Position numbers and translations under genes: made by a program. A DNA stretch of 64,000 bases from Candidatus Pseudomonas phytovorans (GTDB lineage Bacteria > Pseudomonadota > Gammaproteobacteria > Pseudomonadales > Pseudomonadaceae): NCBI GenBank assembly GCA_029202525.1, contig CP119325.1, positions 4,004,001-4,068,000 of the forward strand, read 5' to 3'. How positions within the stretch are numbered: the stretch's first letter is position 1; the number at the start of each line of letters is the position of its first letter. This document shows, piece by piece, positions 55,762 through 63,812 of this stretch. The notes beneath the pieces were generated by a model, which had not been told where the DNA came from, ran no database searches, and saw only the letters and a program-made list of their open reading frames with translations.

Positions 55762-56904
55762 ATGCCCCTCTCCCGCCTGGCCGCATTCGCGGCCGCCACT
55801 ACCCTCACACTGGGCCAGGCCAGCGCCCAGGCCGACGACCAGCTGCAAGCCAAGGTAGACCGTATAATCCGCCCTCTGATGCAAGAACAAGGCATCAGCG
55901 GCATGGCCGTGGCGATCTATGCCCGCGACCACGCGCACTACTTCAGCTACGGCGTCGCCAGCAAGGCCGACAACGTGCCGGTCAGCCGAGACACGCTGTT
56001 CGAGATCGGGTCGCTGAGCAAGACTTACACTGCCACCCTGGCCGCACTGGCCAGTGCCGAGGGCAAGCTGGACCTCGCGGCTCCTGCCAAGCGCTATCAC
56101 CCGGCACTGGCCGGGGCATCCATCGGCGACGCCAGCGTACTGGAACTGGGCGCCTACAGTGCCGACTGCCTGCCCCTGCAGTTCCCGGATGCGGTGCAAA
56201 CACCGCAGCAGGTGGTCGACTTCTTCCGCCACTGGCAACCTCGTGCCAAGCCGGGCACCCAGCGCTGCTATTCAAACCCCAGCCTTGGCCTGTTCGGAGA
56301 CCTGGCCGCCCGCGCGCAGCATCAACCGTTTGCGACGCTGATGACGGATGGCCTGCTGGCCAAAATGGGCCTGAAAAACACTTACCTGCAGGTTCCGGCA
56401 AGCGCCCAGGGGCTTTATGCGCAAGGCTACGACGCCGCCGACAAACCAGTGCGCGTCGGCCCCGGCCCATACGCCGACGAGGCCTACGGCATCAAGACCA
56501 GTGCCAGCGACCTGCTGCGCTACGTGCGCCTGCACATGCAGCCGCAGGGCCTGCCACCGGCCCTGGTGAAAGCCACGGCCATTACCCAGCAGGGCTATTT
56601 CCAGGTGGGTGCCATGACTCAGGGCCTGGGTTGGGAGCGCTACCCCTACCCGGTCACGCTGGCGACCCTGGTCGATGGCAACAGCCCTCGCCTGATCCGG
56701 GAACCGCAGGCTACTACACGCCTGCAACCGCCCCTGCCCGCGCAGCCGGCAGCCTGGTACAACAAAACCGGTTCAACCAACGGTTTCGGTGCATACGCCG
56801 CGTTCGTGCCCTCCGAACAGCTGGTTGTCGTGATGCTGGCCAATCGAAATTACCCGAACGAAGCACGGGTTCGTACAGCCTTCGAGATCCTGTCCGGGCT
56901 GTAG
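55762..56904 (+). CDS. ampC: Class C beta-lactamase AmpC
   Basis: The 380-residue periplasmic serine beta-lactamase has a signal peptide (LAAFAAATTLTLGQASAQA). The active-site serine is in FEIGSLSKTYTA (S84-L-S-K87), the catalytic tyrosine in CYSNPSLGLFG and the third motif in WYNKTGSTNGFG. All class C motifs are intact. No ampR gene is next to it; the neighbour on the other strand is the SBF-like transporter. Induction, if any, would need a distant AmpR. Activity against particular drugs cannot be read from the sequence. Confidence 0.94.
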   Translation: MPLSRLAAFAAATTLTLGQASAQADDQLQAKVDRIIRPLMQEQGISGMAVAIYARDHAHYFSYGVASKADNVPVSRDTLFEIGSLSKTYTATLAALASAEGKLDLAAPAKRYHPALAGASIGDASVLELGAYSADCLPLQFPDAVQTPQQVVDFFRHWQPRAKPGTQRCYSNPSLGLFGDLAARAQHQPFATLMTDGLLAKMGLKNTYLQVPASAQGLYAQGYDAADKPVRVGPGPYADEAYGIKTSASDLLRYVRLHMQPQGLPPALVKATAITQQGYFQVGAMTQGLGWERYPYPVTLATLVDGNSPRLIREPQATTRLQPPLPAQPAAWYNKTGSTNGFGAYAAFVPSEQLVVVMLANRNYPNEARVRTAFEILSGL

Positions 56905-56938
56905 TGAGAGCTGGGATTGTCGAACAAAACGACAGAAA

Positions 56939-56964
56939 TGTAGTGCTTAAAAATATTCACTACA
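56939..56964. promoter_or_regulatory. Operator-like inverted repeat upstream of the 57208 gene
   Basis: TGTAGTG (56939-56945) and CACTACA (56958-56964) form a perfect 7-base repeat around 12 A/T-rich bases. Just before it TGTCG-N7-CGACA is a second small dyad. Both lie just upstream of a promoter-like TTGACG. Confidence 0.45.
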
Positions 56965-56970
56965 AAATCA

Positions 56971-56999
56971 TTGACGCCGCTCATCGCGCTTGGGCATGA
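56971..56999 (+). promoter_or_regulatory. Sigma-70-like promoter for the structured leader
   Basis: TTGACG (56971-56976), a 17-base spacer, then CATGAT (56994-56999). Five of six -35 and four of six -10 positions fit the consensus. A transcript from here would have an untranslated leader of about 200 bases. Confidence 0.5.
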
Positions 57000-57008
57000 T
57001 GAAGCCGT

Positions 57009-57168
57009 CTCCCTGATCGGGAGCGGTGGCAAGGGTGTTCCAGACGGCTTGCGCGGTAACGCAGGCCGTCCGTGGAGAGGGAACTGTCCAAAAGGCAGCG
57101 TGAGAAAGCCCCTGTTGCGATGCTGCTGTAGCAGCGTTGGTAGTGCGCTACACCGTGTTAGCGCCAAC
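57009..57168 (+). ncRNA. Structured RNA leader or small RNA of unknown class
   Basis: Four stems follow in 160 bases: CTCCC/GGGAG (57009-57023); an 11-base stem with one mismatch (57043-57070, GACGGC..GCCGTC with a 6-base loop); GCTGC/GCAGC (57122-57135); and a longer stem with GCGCTA/TTAGCGC (57136-57168). Unpaired GGA motifs lie between the second and third. The 303-base gap from 56905 to 57207 has no other gene. I found no match to a riboswitch class that I know. Confidence 0.45.
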
Positions 57169-57207
57169 TGTGAAAATCACCTACGAATGGGTAATGGGGG
57201 CTTTATG

Positions 57208-57537
57208 ATGAACTTGAACAACAATCCGACTATCGATCAACTGGCGCAGCTGTTCGCCGTACGCAAGGACAGCCTTGACGACCACTTGCTGTGGGTCAGC
57301 CAAAGCGGTGAGGTGCGGCTCGACCGCCTGCCACCGAACACCATCGAAGATGAATTTGAAGAGCACCTGCCCAGCATGCGTGCCCGCTTCAAGGTCTACC
57401 GCCGCGGCCAAGGCTACGTCGGCAAGAAGGCCGCCGCCGACACCGAGTTCGTTGGCCGCGTGCTGCAGACCCTGCAACAAGAATGGCCCGCCGCCCGTGA
57501 GCGGCAGGCAGTCAAGGTGATTGAACCGCTCAACTGA
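57208..57537 (+). CDS. Small protein of unknown function with long leader
   Basis: The 109-residue protein begins MNLNNNPTIDQLAQLFAVRK, continues DDHLLWVSQSGEVRLDRLPP and has a basic middle (RARFKVYRRGQGYVGKKAAA). It is soluble and has no signal peptide. A GGGGG run lies 7 bases before the ATG at 57208; the ATG at 57205 is an alternative. It is conserved-looking in codon use and has its own promoter and terminator, so it is a single-gene transcript. I do not recognise the family. Confidence 0.72.
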   Translation: MNLNNNPTIDQLAQLFAVRKDSLDDHLLWVSQSGEVRLDRLPPNTIEDEFEEHLPSMRARFKVYRRGQGYVGKKAAADTEFVGRVLQTLQQEWPAARERQAVKVIEPLN

Positions 57538-57556
57538 GGGTTCTCACCCTTAACCA

Positions 57557-57584
57557 AGCCCGGCCCGCATAGGCCGGGCTTTTT
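57557..57584 (+). terminator. Rho-independent terminator
   Basis: AGCCCGGCC and GGCCGGGCT form a perfect 9-base stem with a 6-base loop, followed by a T-run. It lies 19 bases after the stop of the 57208 gene. Confidence 0.9.
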
Positions 57585-57895
57585 CATGCCTGGCGCCGCT
57601 GGCCGCGGATTTCTGGCAAAGGCAAGGCACCGGTGGCCATCGCACGGGCACGGTCGACACCCCACACAAGCGCGCGGGTCATGGTCTCCCCTGGCCGCGC
57701 AGGGTAGTACTCCTCCAGCAATGCCCGCCCATCCCCGCCATACACCCCTAAAAACAGCTGGGTCGCCCCCAAACGCGACAAGCGCACCTGCACATCCAGC
57801 GTAGTTCCGTCACTGAGGGCTTCGTCGTGGCTGCGGCTGTGCAACTGGGCGTCGGCCCAACGCCAAAAAGTCTGTTCCCTGACTCGCATGAGCAT
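57584..57895 (-). CDS. Uncharacterised 103-residue protein
   Basis: The protein begins MLMRVREQTFWRWADAQLHS and has LGATQLFLGVYGGDGRALLE and GETMTRALVWGVDRARAM; it looks like a small soluble alpha/beta protein. GGAGG lies 5 bases before the ATG at 57895. It runs up to the terminator of the convergent 57208 gene. I do not recognise the family; the ribosome site and codon use support a real gene. Confidence 0.7.
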   Translation of the reverse strand: MLMRVREQTFWRWADAQLHSRSHDEALSDGTTLDVQVRLSRLGATQLFLGVYGGDGRALLEEYYPARPGETMTRALVWGVDRARAMATGALPLPEIRGQRRQA

Positions 57896-58000
57896 TCAAT
57901 CCTCCGTTGCTGGAATGCCACGACAGAAAACCACAACCTCAGCCAGCCGGCGACCGCAACCGGGCAATGCCATGAGGCGGATCAACAAAGCGCAATAAAA

Positions 58001-58020
58001 ACCCCGCCATTGGGCGGGGT
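58001..58020 (-). terminator. Terminator of the 62-residue gene
   Basis: ACCCCGCC and GGCGGGGT form an 8-base stem with a 4-base loop; on the minus strand it is followed by TTTTT. It lies 17 bases after the stop of the gene at 58038-58226. Confidence 0.85.
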
Positions 58021-58037
58021 CATTTACTGGGGCGGGA

Positions 58038-58226
58038 TCACTTCTTCAGCGGAACCCGCGGCATGAAGCGGCCTTTTTTACTGCGCTGCAGGTGTGCAGG
58101 CTGGAGCAGTTCGGAATCATCCAGCGTCATGTGGGCGAACCCCAGGCGGAAAGCCGCCTGGCCGCAACGCACTTGGCTGTTGATCGGGAACGCATCGTTC
58201 AGGTCTTCGAAAAAGGATTCGCTCAT
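58038..58226 (-). CDS. Small uncharacterised protein
   Basis: The 62-residue protein begins MSESFFEDLNDAFPINSQVR and ends RSKKGRFMPRVPLKK, acidic at the start and very basic at the end. GGGAGA lies 6 to 7 bases before the ATG. It has its own terminator. The charge pattern suggests a nucleic-acid or protein partner, but I do not recognise the family. The reading frame could start earlier at 58274 but without a ribosome site. Confidence 0.65.
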   Translation of the reverse strand: MSESFFEDLNDAFPINSQVRCGQAAFRLGFAHMTLDDSELLQPAHLQRSKKGRFMPRVPLKK

Positions 58227-58364
58227 GCCCTGTCTCCCTCCAGTGGCAGTCGCGCCGGTAACCAGAAAAGTCACCCAGAAAACGCGGCCTGTGAAAATGA
58301 GACTAGCCGGTCATTTGCGGACCGCCCGGACAAGCGCCCTGCAGCCGACCAGTGGCAGACCGCT

Positions 58365-58685
58365 CTACTTCAAGCGCACTGCCGTGCCAGTGGCAAATAC
58401 CACGACCATTCCGCCCTGCACCGACGGCATGCTGATTTCAAAGTCCACACCGACCACCGCATCGGCACGCAACTGGTGAGCCCGCGCCTTGAGCTCCTCG
58501 GTGGCCTGCTCGCGCGCCTCACGCAGGGCGCTTTCCAGGGTTTGCGAGCGGCCGCCAAAGACGTCGCGAAAACGTGCAAAAAAATCCCGCACAAAGTTGA
58601 TGCCCTGCACCGATTCGGAGCTGACCACGCCCAGGTATTCGGCAATCGGGCGCCCTTCGAGTTGGCTGGTGGTGGAAATGATCAT
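58365..58685 (-). CDS. YbjQ-family (UPF0145) protein
   Basis: The 106-residue protein begins MIISTTSQLEGRPIAEYLGV and has the conserved SSESVQGINFVRDFFARFRD, then AREQATEELKARAHQLRADA and VVGVDFEISMPSVQGGMVVV. This is the YbjQ/UPF0145 family, which forms pentamers and is often labelled heavy-metal binding, though without the cysteines of real metal-binding domains. GGAG lies 7 bases before the ATG. Function unknown. It stands alone. Confidence 0.88.
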   Translation of the reverse strand: MIISTTSQLEGRPIAEYLGVVSSESVQGINFVRDFFARFRDVFGGRSQTLESALREAREQATEELKARAHQLRADAVVGVDFEISMPSVQGGMVVVFATGTAVRLK

Positions 58686-58754
58686 GAAAGCGCTCCGTTG
58701 ACCCAGGTAAAGAGGCCGATTCTAACAGAGCGCCCATCTGTATATTGACGCGGC

Positions 58755-59639
58755 TTACGCGCTGGCCGCCCGCAACCGCTGCCCGATACGCGCGCCGAAC
58801 ACGTTCACCAGCAACCCCGCCATCACCAGCAAGGCGCCCCAGCCCTGAATGGCGGACAGGCGTTCACCCAGCAACAGCGCCGACGAGCTCAAGCCAATTA
58901 CTGGCACCAGCAGCGAGAACGGCGCCACCTTGCCGGCCGGGTGACGCGACAGCAGTTTGCTCCACAGGCTGTAGCCGAGCATGGTGGCAACAAAGGCCAG
59001 GTACACCAGGGCCAGCACTGAACTCCAGCTGATATTGGCCAAGGCATGGCCAATGCGCTCAGGCCCTTCCAGCCACCAGGACAACGCCAGGAACGGCAGT
59101 GGCGGTATCAACCCGCCCCAGATCACCAACGCCACCAGGTCAACCGAGCCAAAACGCCGGGTGATGATGTTGCCGATGCCCCACATGGCACCACCGCACA
59201 AGGTCAGCACCAGCGCCAGCAGGGGAACATGGCCGCCATCTTCGCTACCAATCAACGCCAGGCCACTGGCCGCCACCAACAGCCCCAGCACACTGGCCAC
59301 GCGCAGCCGCTCCCCGAGGAACAGCGCAGCGAAACCCAGGGTAAAGAACGCCTGCGACTGCAGGATCAACGAGGCCAGCCCGGGCGGCATGCCGCTGTAC
59401 ATTGCCTGGAACAGGAAGGCAAACTGGCCCAGCGAAATCGTCGCACCGTAGGCGATCAACCAGCGCCAGGGCAGTTTGGGCCGCTTGACCAGCAAGATGG
59501 CCGGGAACGCCACCAACAAGAAGCGCAGCGCCCCCAGCAACATCGGCGGCAAGCCGTCAAGGCCAACCTTGATGACCACGAAGTTGACTCCCCAGGCGAC
59601 AATCACCACCAGGGCGATGAGCAGGTCCTTGAGCGGCAT
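58755..59639 (-). CDS. EamA-family drug/metabolite exporter
   Basis: The 294-residue protein has ten membrane helices in two EamA repeats (about residues 5-135 and 145-285), with PPMLLGALRFLLVAFPAILL and PPGLASLILQSQAFFTLGFA in the first and SVLALVYLAFVATMLGYSLW in the second. It resembles the EamA/YdeD exporter of cysteine and O-acetylserine, but substrate cannot be assigned from sequence. AAGGA lies 7 bases before the ATG. The 292 bases on its 5' side (59640-59931) contain no gene that I can support. Confidence 0.85.
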   Translation of the reverse strand: MPLKDLLIALVVIVAWGVNFVVIKVGLDGLPPMLLGALRFLLVAFPAILLVKRPKLPWRWLIAYGATISLGQFAFLFQAMYSGMPPGLASLILQSQAFFTLGFAALFLGERLRVASVLGLLVAASGLALIGSEDGGHVPLLALVLTLCGGAMWGIGNIITRRFGSVDLVALVIWGGLIPPLPFLALSWWLEGPERIGHALANISWSSVLALVYLAFVATMLGYSLWSKLLSRHPAGKVAPFSLLVPVIGLSSSALLLGERLSAIQGWGALLVMAGLLVNVFGARIGQRLRAASA

Positions 59640-59931
59640 TGCAGCGTCCTTCCTCAGGCTTTATAGACATATTTCGTTACAGCATAAGGCTATTCCTTTA
59701 ACAGGGACCAGCACAGTTGCGGCAAAGGGTTGCGCAACAGTAAGACTGTTACAGTATCACCGGTTGACGCTGTCAATTGCAGCGGCCTTGTATCGCGACA
59801 GGCCTGCATAGCAGCCCCGACATAGTGGCGTGGACGCATATATAGCTGGGGTCGCAGGCGGCGAGCGCCTGGCGCAAGCACTGTTCCGTTGCGGTCATGG
59901 TCGTTATCTCTATTGATGAAGTGGCCTGAAA

Positions 59932-60975
59932 CTACTTGGACGCCCAAGCATTGAAGCGCTGCTCCAGCTCTTCGCCATGGTCGACCCAGAAATCCACATT
60001 CATCGCCAGCGCCCCGTGCAGGTTCTGCGGCGAAGTGGGCACCCAGCTTGCCAAGGCCGGGTCAAGCTTGGCAGCCGCCTGCGTATTGGTCGGCCCATAA
60101 GGAATCTGCTGCACATAGCGCACCTGGGTATCCGGCTGGTTGGCATAGGCAATCAGCCGCTTGGCCTGGTCGACATGCCGAGAGCCTTTGATGATGGCCC
60201 AGTAGTCCATCCCATAGAGGCTTCCAGGCCACACCACAGCCAGCGGGCTGCCCTGCTGCGCGGCCACGGCAATGCGCCCGCTGTAGGTCGACGTCATGAC
60301 AACATCCCCTGCGGCCAGCCACTGCGCAGGCTGGGCTCCGGCGTCCCACCACTGGACATAGGGCTTCAGTTCGCTGAGCTTGGCGAAAGCACGGTCAACC
60401 CCGGCCGGGGTCGACAGCACCTGATAGACATCCTCGACCTTGACCCCATCGGCCAGCAGGGCGAACTCCAGGTTGTAGACCGCACGCTTGCGCAGGCCGC
60501 GTTTGCCCGGGTACTTGTTCACGTCCCAGAAATCGGCCCACGAGGACGGTGCCTGAGCCAGCTTGTTACGGTCGTAGCCGATGGCCACGCTCCACACCAG
60601 CGCAGCCGAGCCGCAGTCCTGAGCGGCATCGGGTATCAGCTCGGCGGCATGGCCCAGGCGCCGCCAGTCAAGGTGTTCGTAGACGCCCTCGTCACAGCCG
60701 CGCACCAGGTCCGGGCCTTCGATCTGCACCACGTCCCAATCGACGTTGCCGGTGTCGGCCATCACCTGGATCCGCGCCATCTCGCCGTTGTATTCGCTCT
60801 GGATCAGCTTGCTGCCATCCTGGGCACTGAAGGGTTTGAAGATCGCCTCTTCCTGGGCCTTCTGGCCGGCGCCGCCATAACCCACCACCACCATCTGCGG
60901 CGCGGCTTGTGCACTGCCCAGGCCAAGGGCGAGCAACGTTGCGCAAAGGCCAGGAACACGGAGTAATACTTGCAT
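59932..60975 (-). CDS. Orphan polyamine-type ABC substrate-binding protein
   Basis: The 347-residue periplasmic protein has a signal peptide (PGLCATLLALGLGSAQA) and the fold of spermidine/putrescine-type (PotD/PotF) binding proteins: VVVGYGGAGQKAQEEAIFKP, then DWDVVQIEGPDLVRGC, WADFWDVNKYPGKRGLRK and SLYGMDYWAIIKGSRH. GGAGG lies 8 bases before the ATG at 60975. No permease or ATPase gene is next to it, so it must share an ABC transporter encoded elsewhere or act as a sensor. It is divergent from the flavin oxidoreductase gene, with a palindrome between. Confidence 0.85.
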   Translation of the reverse strand: MQVLLRVPGLCATLLALGLGSAQAAPQMVVVGYGGAGQKAQEEAIFKPFSAQDGSKLIQSEYNGEMARIQVMADTGNVDWDVVQIEGPDLVRGCDEGVYEHLDWRRLGHAAELIPDAAQDCGSAALVWSVAIGYDRNKLAQAPSSWADFWDVNKYPGKRGLRKRAVYNLEFALLADGVKVEDVYQVLSTPAGVDRAFAKLSELKPYVQWWDAGAQPAQWLAAGDVVMTSTYSGRIAVAAQQGSPLAVVWPGSLYGMDYWAIIKGSRHVDQAKRLIAYANQPDTQVRYVQQIPYGPTNTQAAAKLDPALASWVPTSPQNLHGALAMNVDFWVDHGEELEQRFNAWASK

Positions 60976-61070
60976 CGCTGTTTCCTCCTGCCGGTGCCCG
61001 ATGGGCCCGTTTTCTTGTTGTTGTGAGGTCACACCCTCGCGGTGAGGGTGATGAAAAGCTAGTCTCGCGC

Positions 61071-61099
61071 CAGTAAAAAAACAAGTTGATTTTTTACTG
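61071..61099. promoter_or_regulatory. Operator palindrome in the divergent gap
   Basis: CAGTAAAAAA (61071-61080) and TTTTTTACTG (61090-61099) are perfect 10-base arms around 9 bases. It sits 96 bases from the binding-protein start and 54 from the oxidoreductase start, so one protein bound here could control both; the XRE-cupin regulator downstream is the likely one. Confidence 0.65.
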
Positions 61100-61152
61100 C
61101 GGCTACACTTTCATAAACAAAACAAGAACAACACCGCACCGGAGCCGCCTGT

Positions 61153-63105
61153 ATGCAAACCGCCTTCCCTCACCTGTTCGAAGCTTTGGAGATCCGCGGC
61201 AAGCGCCTGAAGAACCGCATCATGTCCACCGGTCACGACACCTGCCTGCCCACCGACAACCTGGTCAACGACAAGCTGATCGCCTACCAGCGCGACCGCG
61301 CCGCCGGTGGCGTCGGCCTGATCGTGCTGCAGGTTGCCGGGGTGCATGACAGTGCCCGCTACACCTCACATGTACTGATGGCCACCGACGATGCCTGCAT
61401 TGACGGCTACCGACAGCTTACCCAGGCCTGCCATGCGCACGGCACCGTGGTGCTGTCGCAACTGTTTCACCCCGGGCGGGAGATCATGGAGTCGGCGGAC
61501 GGCCTGCTGGCGGTTGCCTACTCCGCGTCTTCGGTACCCAACGAACGCTTCCGGGTGATGCCGCGCGCGCTGGACCAGCCGATGATCGACGAAATTGTCC
61601 AAGGCTATGCCAGTGCGGCCCGCCGCCTGCATCAGGCCGGGCTGGATGGCGTGGAGGTTGTGGCCAGCCATGGCTACCTGCCCGCGCAGTTCCTCAACCC
61701 GCGGGTGAACTTGCGCAACGACGGCTACAACGGCGAACTGGAACAACGCCTGAGGTTCCTGCGCGAAGTGCTGGCCGCCGTGCGAGCTGCCACCGACGAG
61801 CAGTTCATCATCGGCCTGCGCATCAGCGCCGACGAGCGCGACAGCCAGGGGCTGAGCGAAGATGAATCGCTGGCCGCAGCGGTTGCCCTGCAGGGCCAGC
61901 TCGACTACCTGCACCTCGTCGCGGGCACCTCGGCGTCCCTGGGCGGCGCCGTCCACATCGTCCCGCCCATGGCCATCGAGCCGGCCTACCTGGCCCGGGA
62001 GGCGGGCACTTTCAAGCAGCAGCTGGCCATTCCGTTATTCGTTACCGGGCGCATCAACCAGCCTCAGGAAGCCGAACTGATCCTGGCCCGCGGCCAGGCC
62101 GATGTCTGCGGCATGACCCGTGCACTGATCTGCGACCCGCTGATGCCGAGCAAGACCGAACGCGGTCAGGTCGAAGACGTACGCGCCTGCATTGCCTGCA
62201 ACCAGGCTTGCATTGGCCACTTTCACCGTGGCCTCGCCATCTCTTGCATCCAGCGGCCAGAAACCGGCCGCGAATTGCAGTACGGGCAGCTGACGCCCAC
62301 CACTACGCCCAAGCGCATCCTTGTCGCCGGTGGTGGGCCCGCCGGCATGAAGGCAGCCGCAGTGGCCGCCGCCCGCGGGCACCAGGTAACCCTGTACGAG
62401 GCCGGCCCGCAGCTCGGTGGCCAGGTCTTGCTGGCCCAATTGCTACCGCGGCGCAGCGAGTTCGGCGGCGCCAGCACCAATCTGCAACGGGAAATGGCCT
62501 TGGCCGGTGTGGAAGTGGTCCGTAACACCCGGGTAGATCGCGCCCTGGTCGAGCGCGAGCGCCCCGACCTGGTCATTGCCGCCACCGGCGCTACCCCCTA
62601 CTGGCCAGCGTTCGAGCGCACCGGTGAACTGCAAGTGGTGGACGCCTGGCAAGTACTGCGCAACGAAGTGAAGCTGGGGCGGTCGGTGCTGGTGATCGAC
62701 TGGCGCTGCGACTGGATCGGCCCAGGCATCGCCGAACGCCTGGTCCGCGAAGGGCACCAGGTGCAGCTGGCAGTCAACGGTACCCATTGCGGCGAGAACC
62801 TGCCGCTTTATGTGCGGGACCAGCTGGCCGGCGAGCTGCATCGCCTGGGCATCCCCATCACCCCTTATGCGCGCTTGTATGGCAGCGACGACAACACGGT
62901 GTACCTGCAACACACCGCCAGCGGCGAAGCCATGATCTTCGAGGGCATCGACACCCTGGTGCTGTGCATGGGGCATCAGCCGGAAGACAGCCTGGCCAGC
63001 GAGCTGGCCGGCCTGGTAGAAGTGCGGCGCGTGGGCGACTGCCTGGCGCCACGTACCGCCGAAGAAGCGATTCACGACGGCCTGACGGTTGCCTGGTCGC
63101 TCTGA
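61153..63105 (+). CDS. Fe-S flavin oxidoreductase (old yellow enzyme / dienoyl-CoA reductase family)
   Basis: The 650-residue protein has an N-terminal TIM-barrel FMN domain (KNRIMSTGHDTCLPTDNLVN, VLSQLFHPGRE, GYLPAQFLNPRVNLRNDGYN), a 4Fe-4S site (CIACNQACIGHF and a later SCIQRPETG) near residues 340-370, and C-terminal FAD/NAD domains with ILVAGGGPAGMKAAAVAAAR. This is the architecture of trimethylamine dehydrogenase, dienoyl-CoA reductase and the demethylases of N-methylated amino acids. With a polyamine-type binding protein opposite, an amine or betaine substrate is likely. GGAG lies 8 bases before the ATG. The XRE-cupin gene follows after 39 bases. Confidence 0.87.
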   Translation: MQTAFPHLFEALEIRGKRLKNRIMSTGHDTCLPTDNLVNDKLIAYQRDRAAGGVGLIVLQVAGVHDSARYTSHVLMATDDACIDGYRQLTQACHAHGTVVLSQLFHPGREIMESADGLLAVAYSASSVPNERFRVMPRALDQPMIDEIVQGYASAARRLHQAGLDGVEVVASHGYLPAQFLNPRVNLRNDGYNGELEQRLRFLREVLAAVRAATDEQFIIGLRISADERDSQGLSEDESLAAAVALQGQLDYLHLVAGTSASLGGAVHIVPPMAIEPAYLAREAGTFKQQLAIPLFVTGRINQPQEAELILARGQADVCGMTRALICDPLMPSKTERGQVEDVRACIACNQACIGHFHRGLAISCIQRPETGRELQYGQLTPTTTPKRILVAGGGPAGMKAAAVAAARGHQVTLYEAGPQLGGQVLLAQLLPRRSEFGGASTNLQREMALAGVEVVRNTRVDRALVERERPDLVIAATGATPYWPAFERTGELQVVDAWQVLRNEVKLGRSVLVIDWRCDWIGPGIAERLVREGHQVQLAVNGTHCGENLPLYVRDQLAGELHRLGIPITPYARLYGSDDNTVYLQHTASGEAMIFEGIDTLVLCMGHQPEDSLASELAGLVEVRRVGDCLAPRTAEEAIHDGLTVAWSL

Positions 63106-63144
63106 GGCTGTACATACTGCGGCTTTTGCGACGGACCGACGTGC

Positions 63145-63744
63145 ATGAGCCAACTCCCCCCGCCCCCCGCCAGCGAAGCCGGGGGCACCGCGCCGCAATT
63201 CCTGGGCACCCGCATTCGCGGCCTGCGCAAGCGCCGCGGCATGACCTTGGCGGAGCTGGCCGCGCACAGTGAACTGACCGCCGGCTACATCAGCCAACTG
63301 GAACGCAATCTTTCCTACCCGTCGATCCCGGCGCTGTTCAACATCGCCCGCAGCCTGGGTGTGACCATCCAGTGGTTTTTTGCCAGCGAGGCCACCACTG
63401 CGCCCGAAGACCAAGGCTATGTGGTACGGCGCAACAGCCGCCTGAGCGTGCACTATGAAGATGGCATCGTCGATCAACTGCTCACCCCCCAGCCCAACCG
63501 CCAGCTAGAGATGCTGCACTCGCGCTTCCCCCCAGGCACCTATAGCCAGCAAAGCTACAGCCATGAGGGCGAAGAAGCCGGCTACATCCTGAGCGGCACT
63601 TTCGAGCTGTGGGTGAGCGAACGGCATTTCCAGCTGGGTGAAGGCGACAGTTTCAGCTTTTCGAGCCAGGAGCCGCACCGCTACGGCAACCCCGGTGAGG
63701 AGGATGCCGTGGTGATCTGGGTGATCACGCCGCCAACGTTCTGA
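63145..63744 (+). CDS. XRE-family regulator with cupin domain
   Basis: The 199-residue protein has a helix-turn-helix (FLGTRIRGLRKRRGMTLAEL, then AAHSELTAGYISQLERNLSY, residues 18-60) and a C-terminal cupin (YSHEGEEAGYILSGTFELWV, then GDSFSFSSQEPHRYGNPGEE). It has the same domain plan as the PuuR-like protein at 51072-51617 but is diverged from it. It lies 39 bases after the flavin oxidoreductase gene on the same strand and probably regulates that gene and itself, with the substrate or product bound in the cupin. Confidence 0.87.
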   Translation: MSQLPPPPASEAGGTAPQFLGTRIRGLRKRRGMTLAELAAHSELTAGYISQLERNLSYPSIPALFNIARSLGVTIQWFFASEATTAPEDQGYVVRRNSRLSVHYEDGIVDQLLTPQPNRQLEMLHSRFPPGTYSQQSYSHEGEEAGYILSGTFELWVSERHFQLGEGDSFSFSSQEPHRYGNPGEEDAVVIWVITPPTF

Positions 63745-63776
63745 AACTGTGGGAAGGGTTACCAGATACTGTGGGG

Positions 63777-63804
63777 AGCGGGCTTTTCGTATCGAAAGCC
63801 CGCT
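63777..63804. terminator. Bidirectional hairpin between XRE-cupin and azoR genes
   Basis: AGCGGGCTTT and AAAGCCCGCT form a near-perfect stem, with TTTCG or CGAAA next to the loop. It lies between convergent genes and can act on both transcripts. Confidence 0.75.
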
Positions 63805-63812
63805 AGTGTTGA

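Noticed and set aside
57061..57200. Cobalamin or other known riboswitch in the leader
   Set aside because: A GGGAAC run and a CTGCTGTAGC stretch recall parts of a cobalamin element, but the order and the B12 box do not fit. No FMN pattern is present.
59773..59898. 41-codon minus-strand frame in the 59640-59931 gap, and a longer one at 59690-59947
   Set aside because: Neither has a good ribosome site or a recognisable product. I report the gap as having no supported gene.
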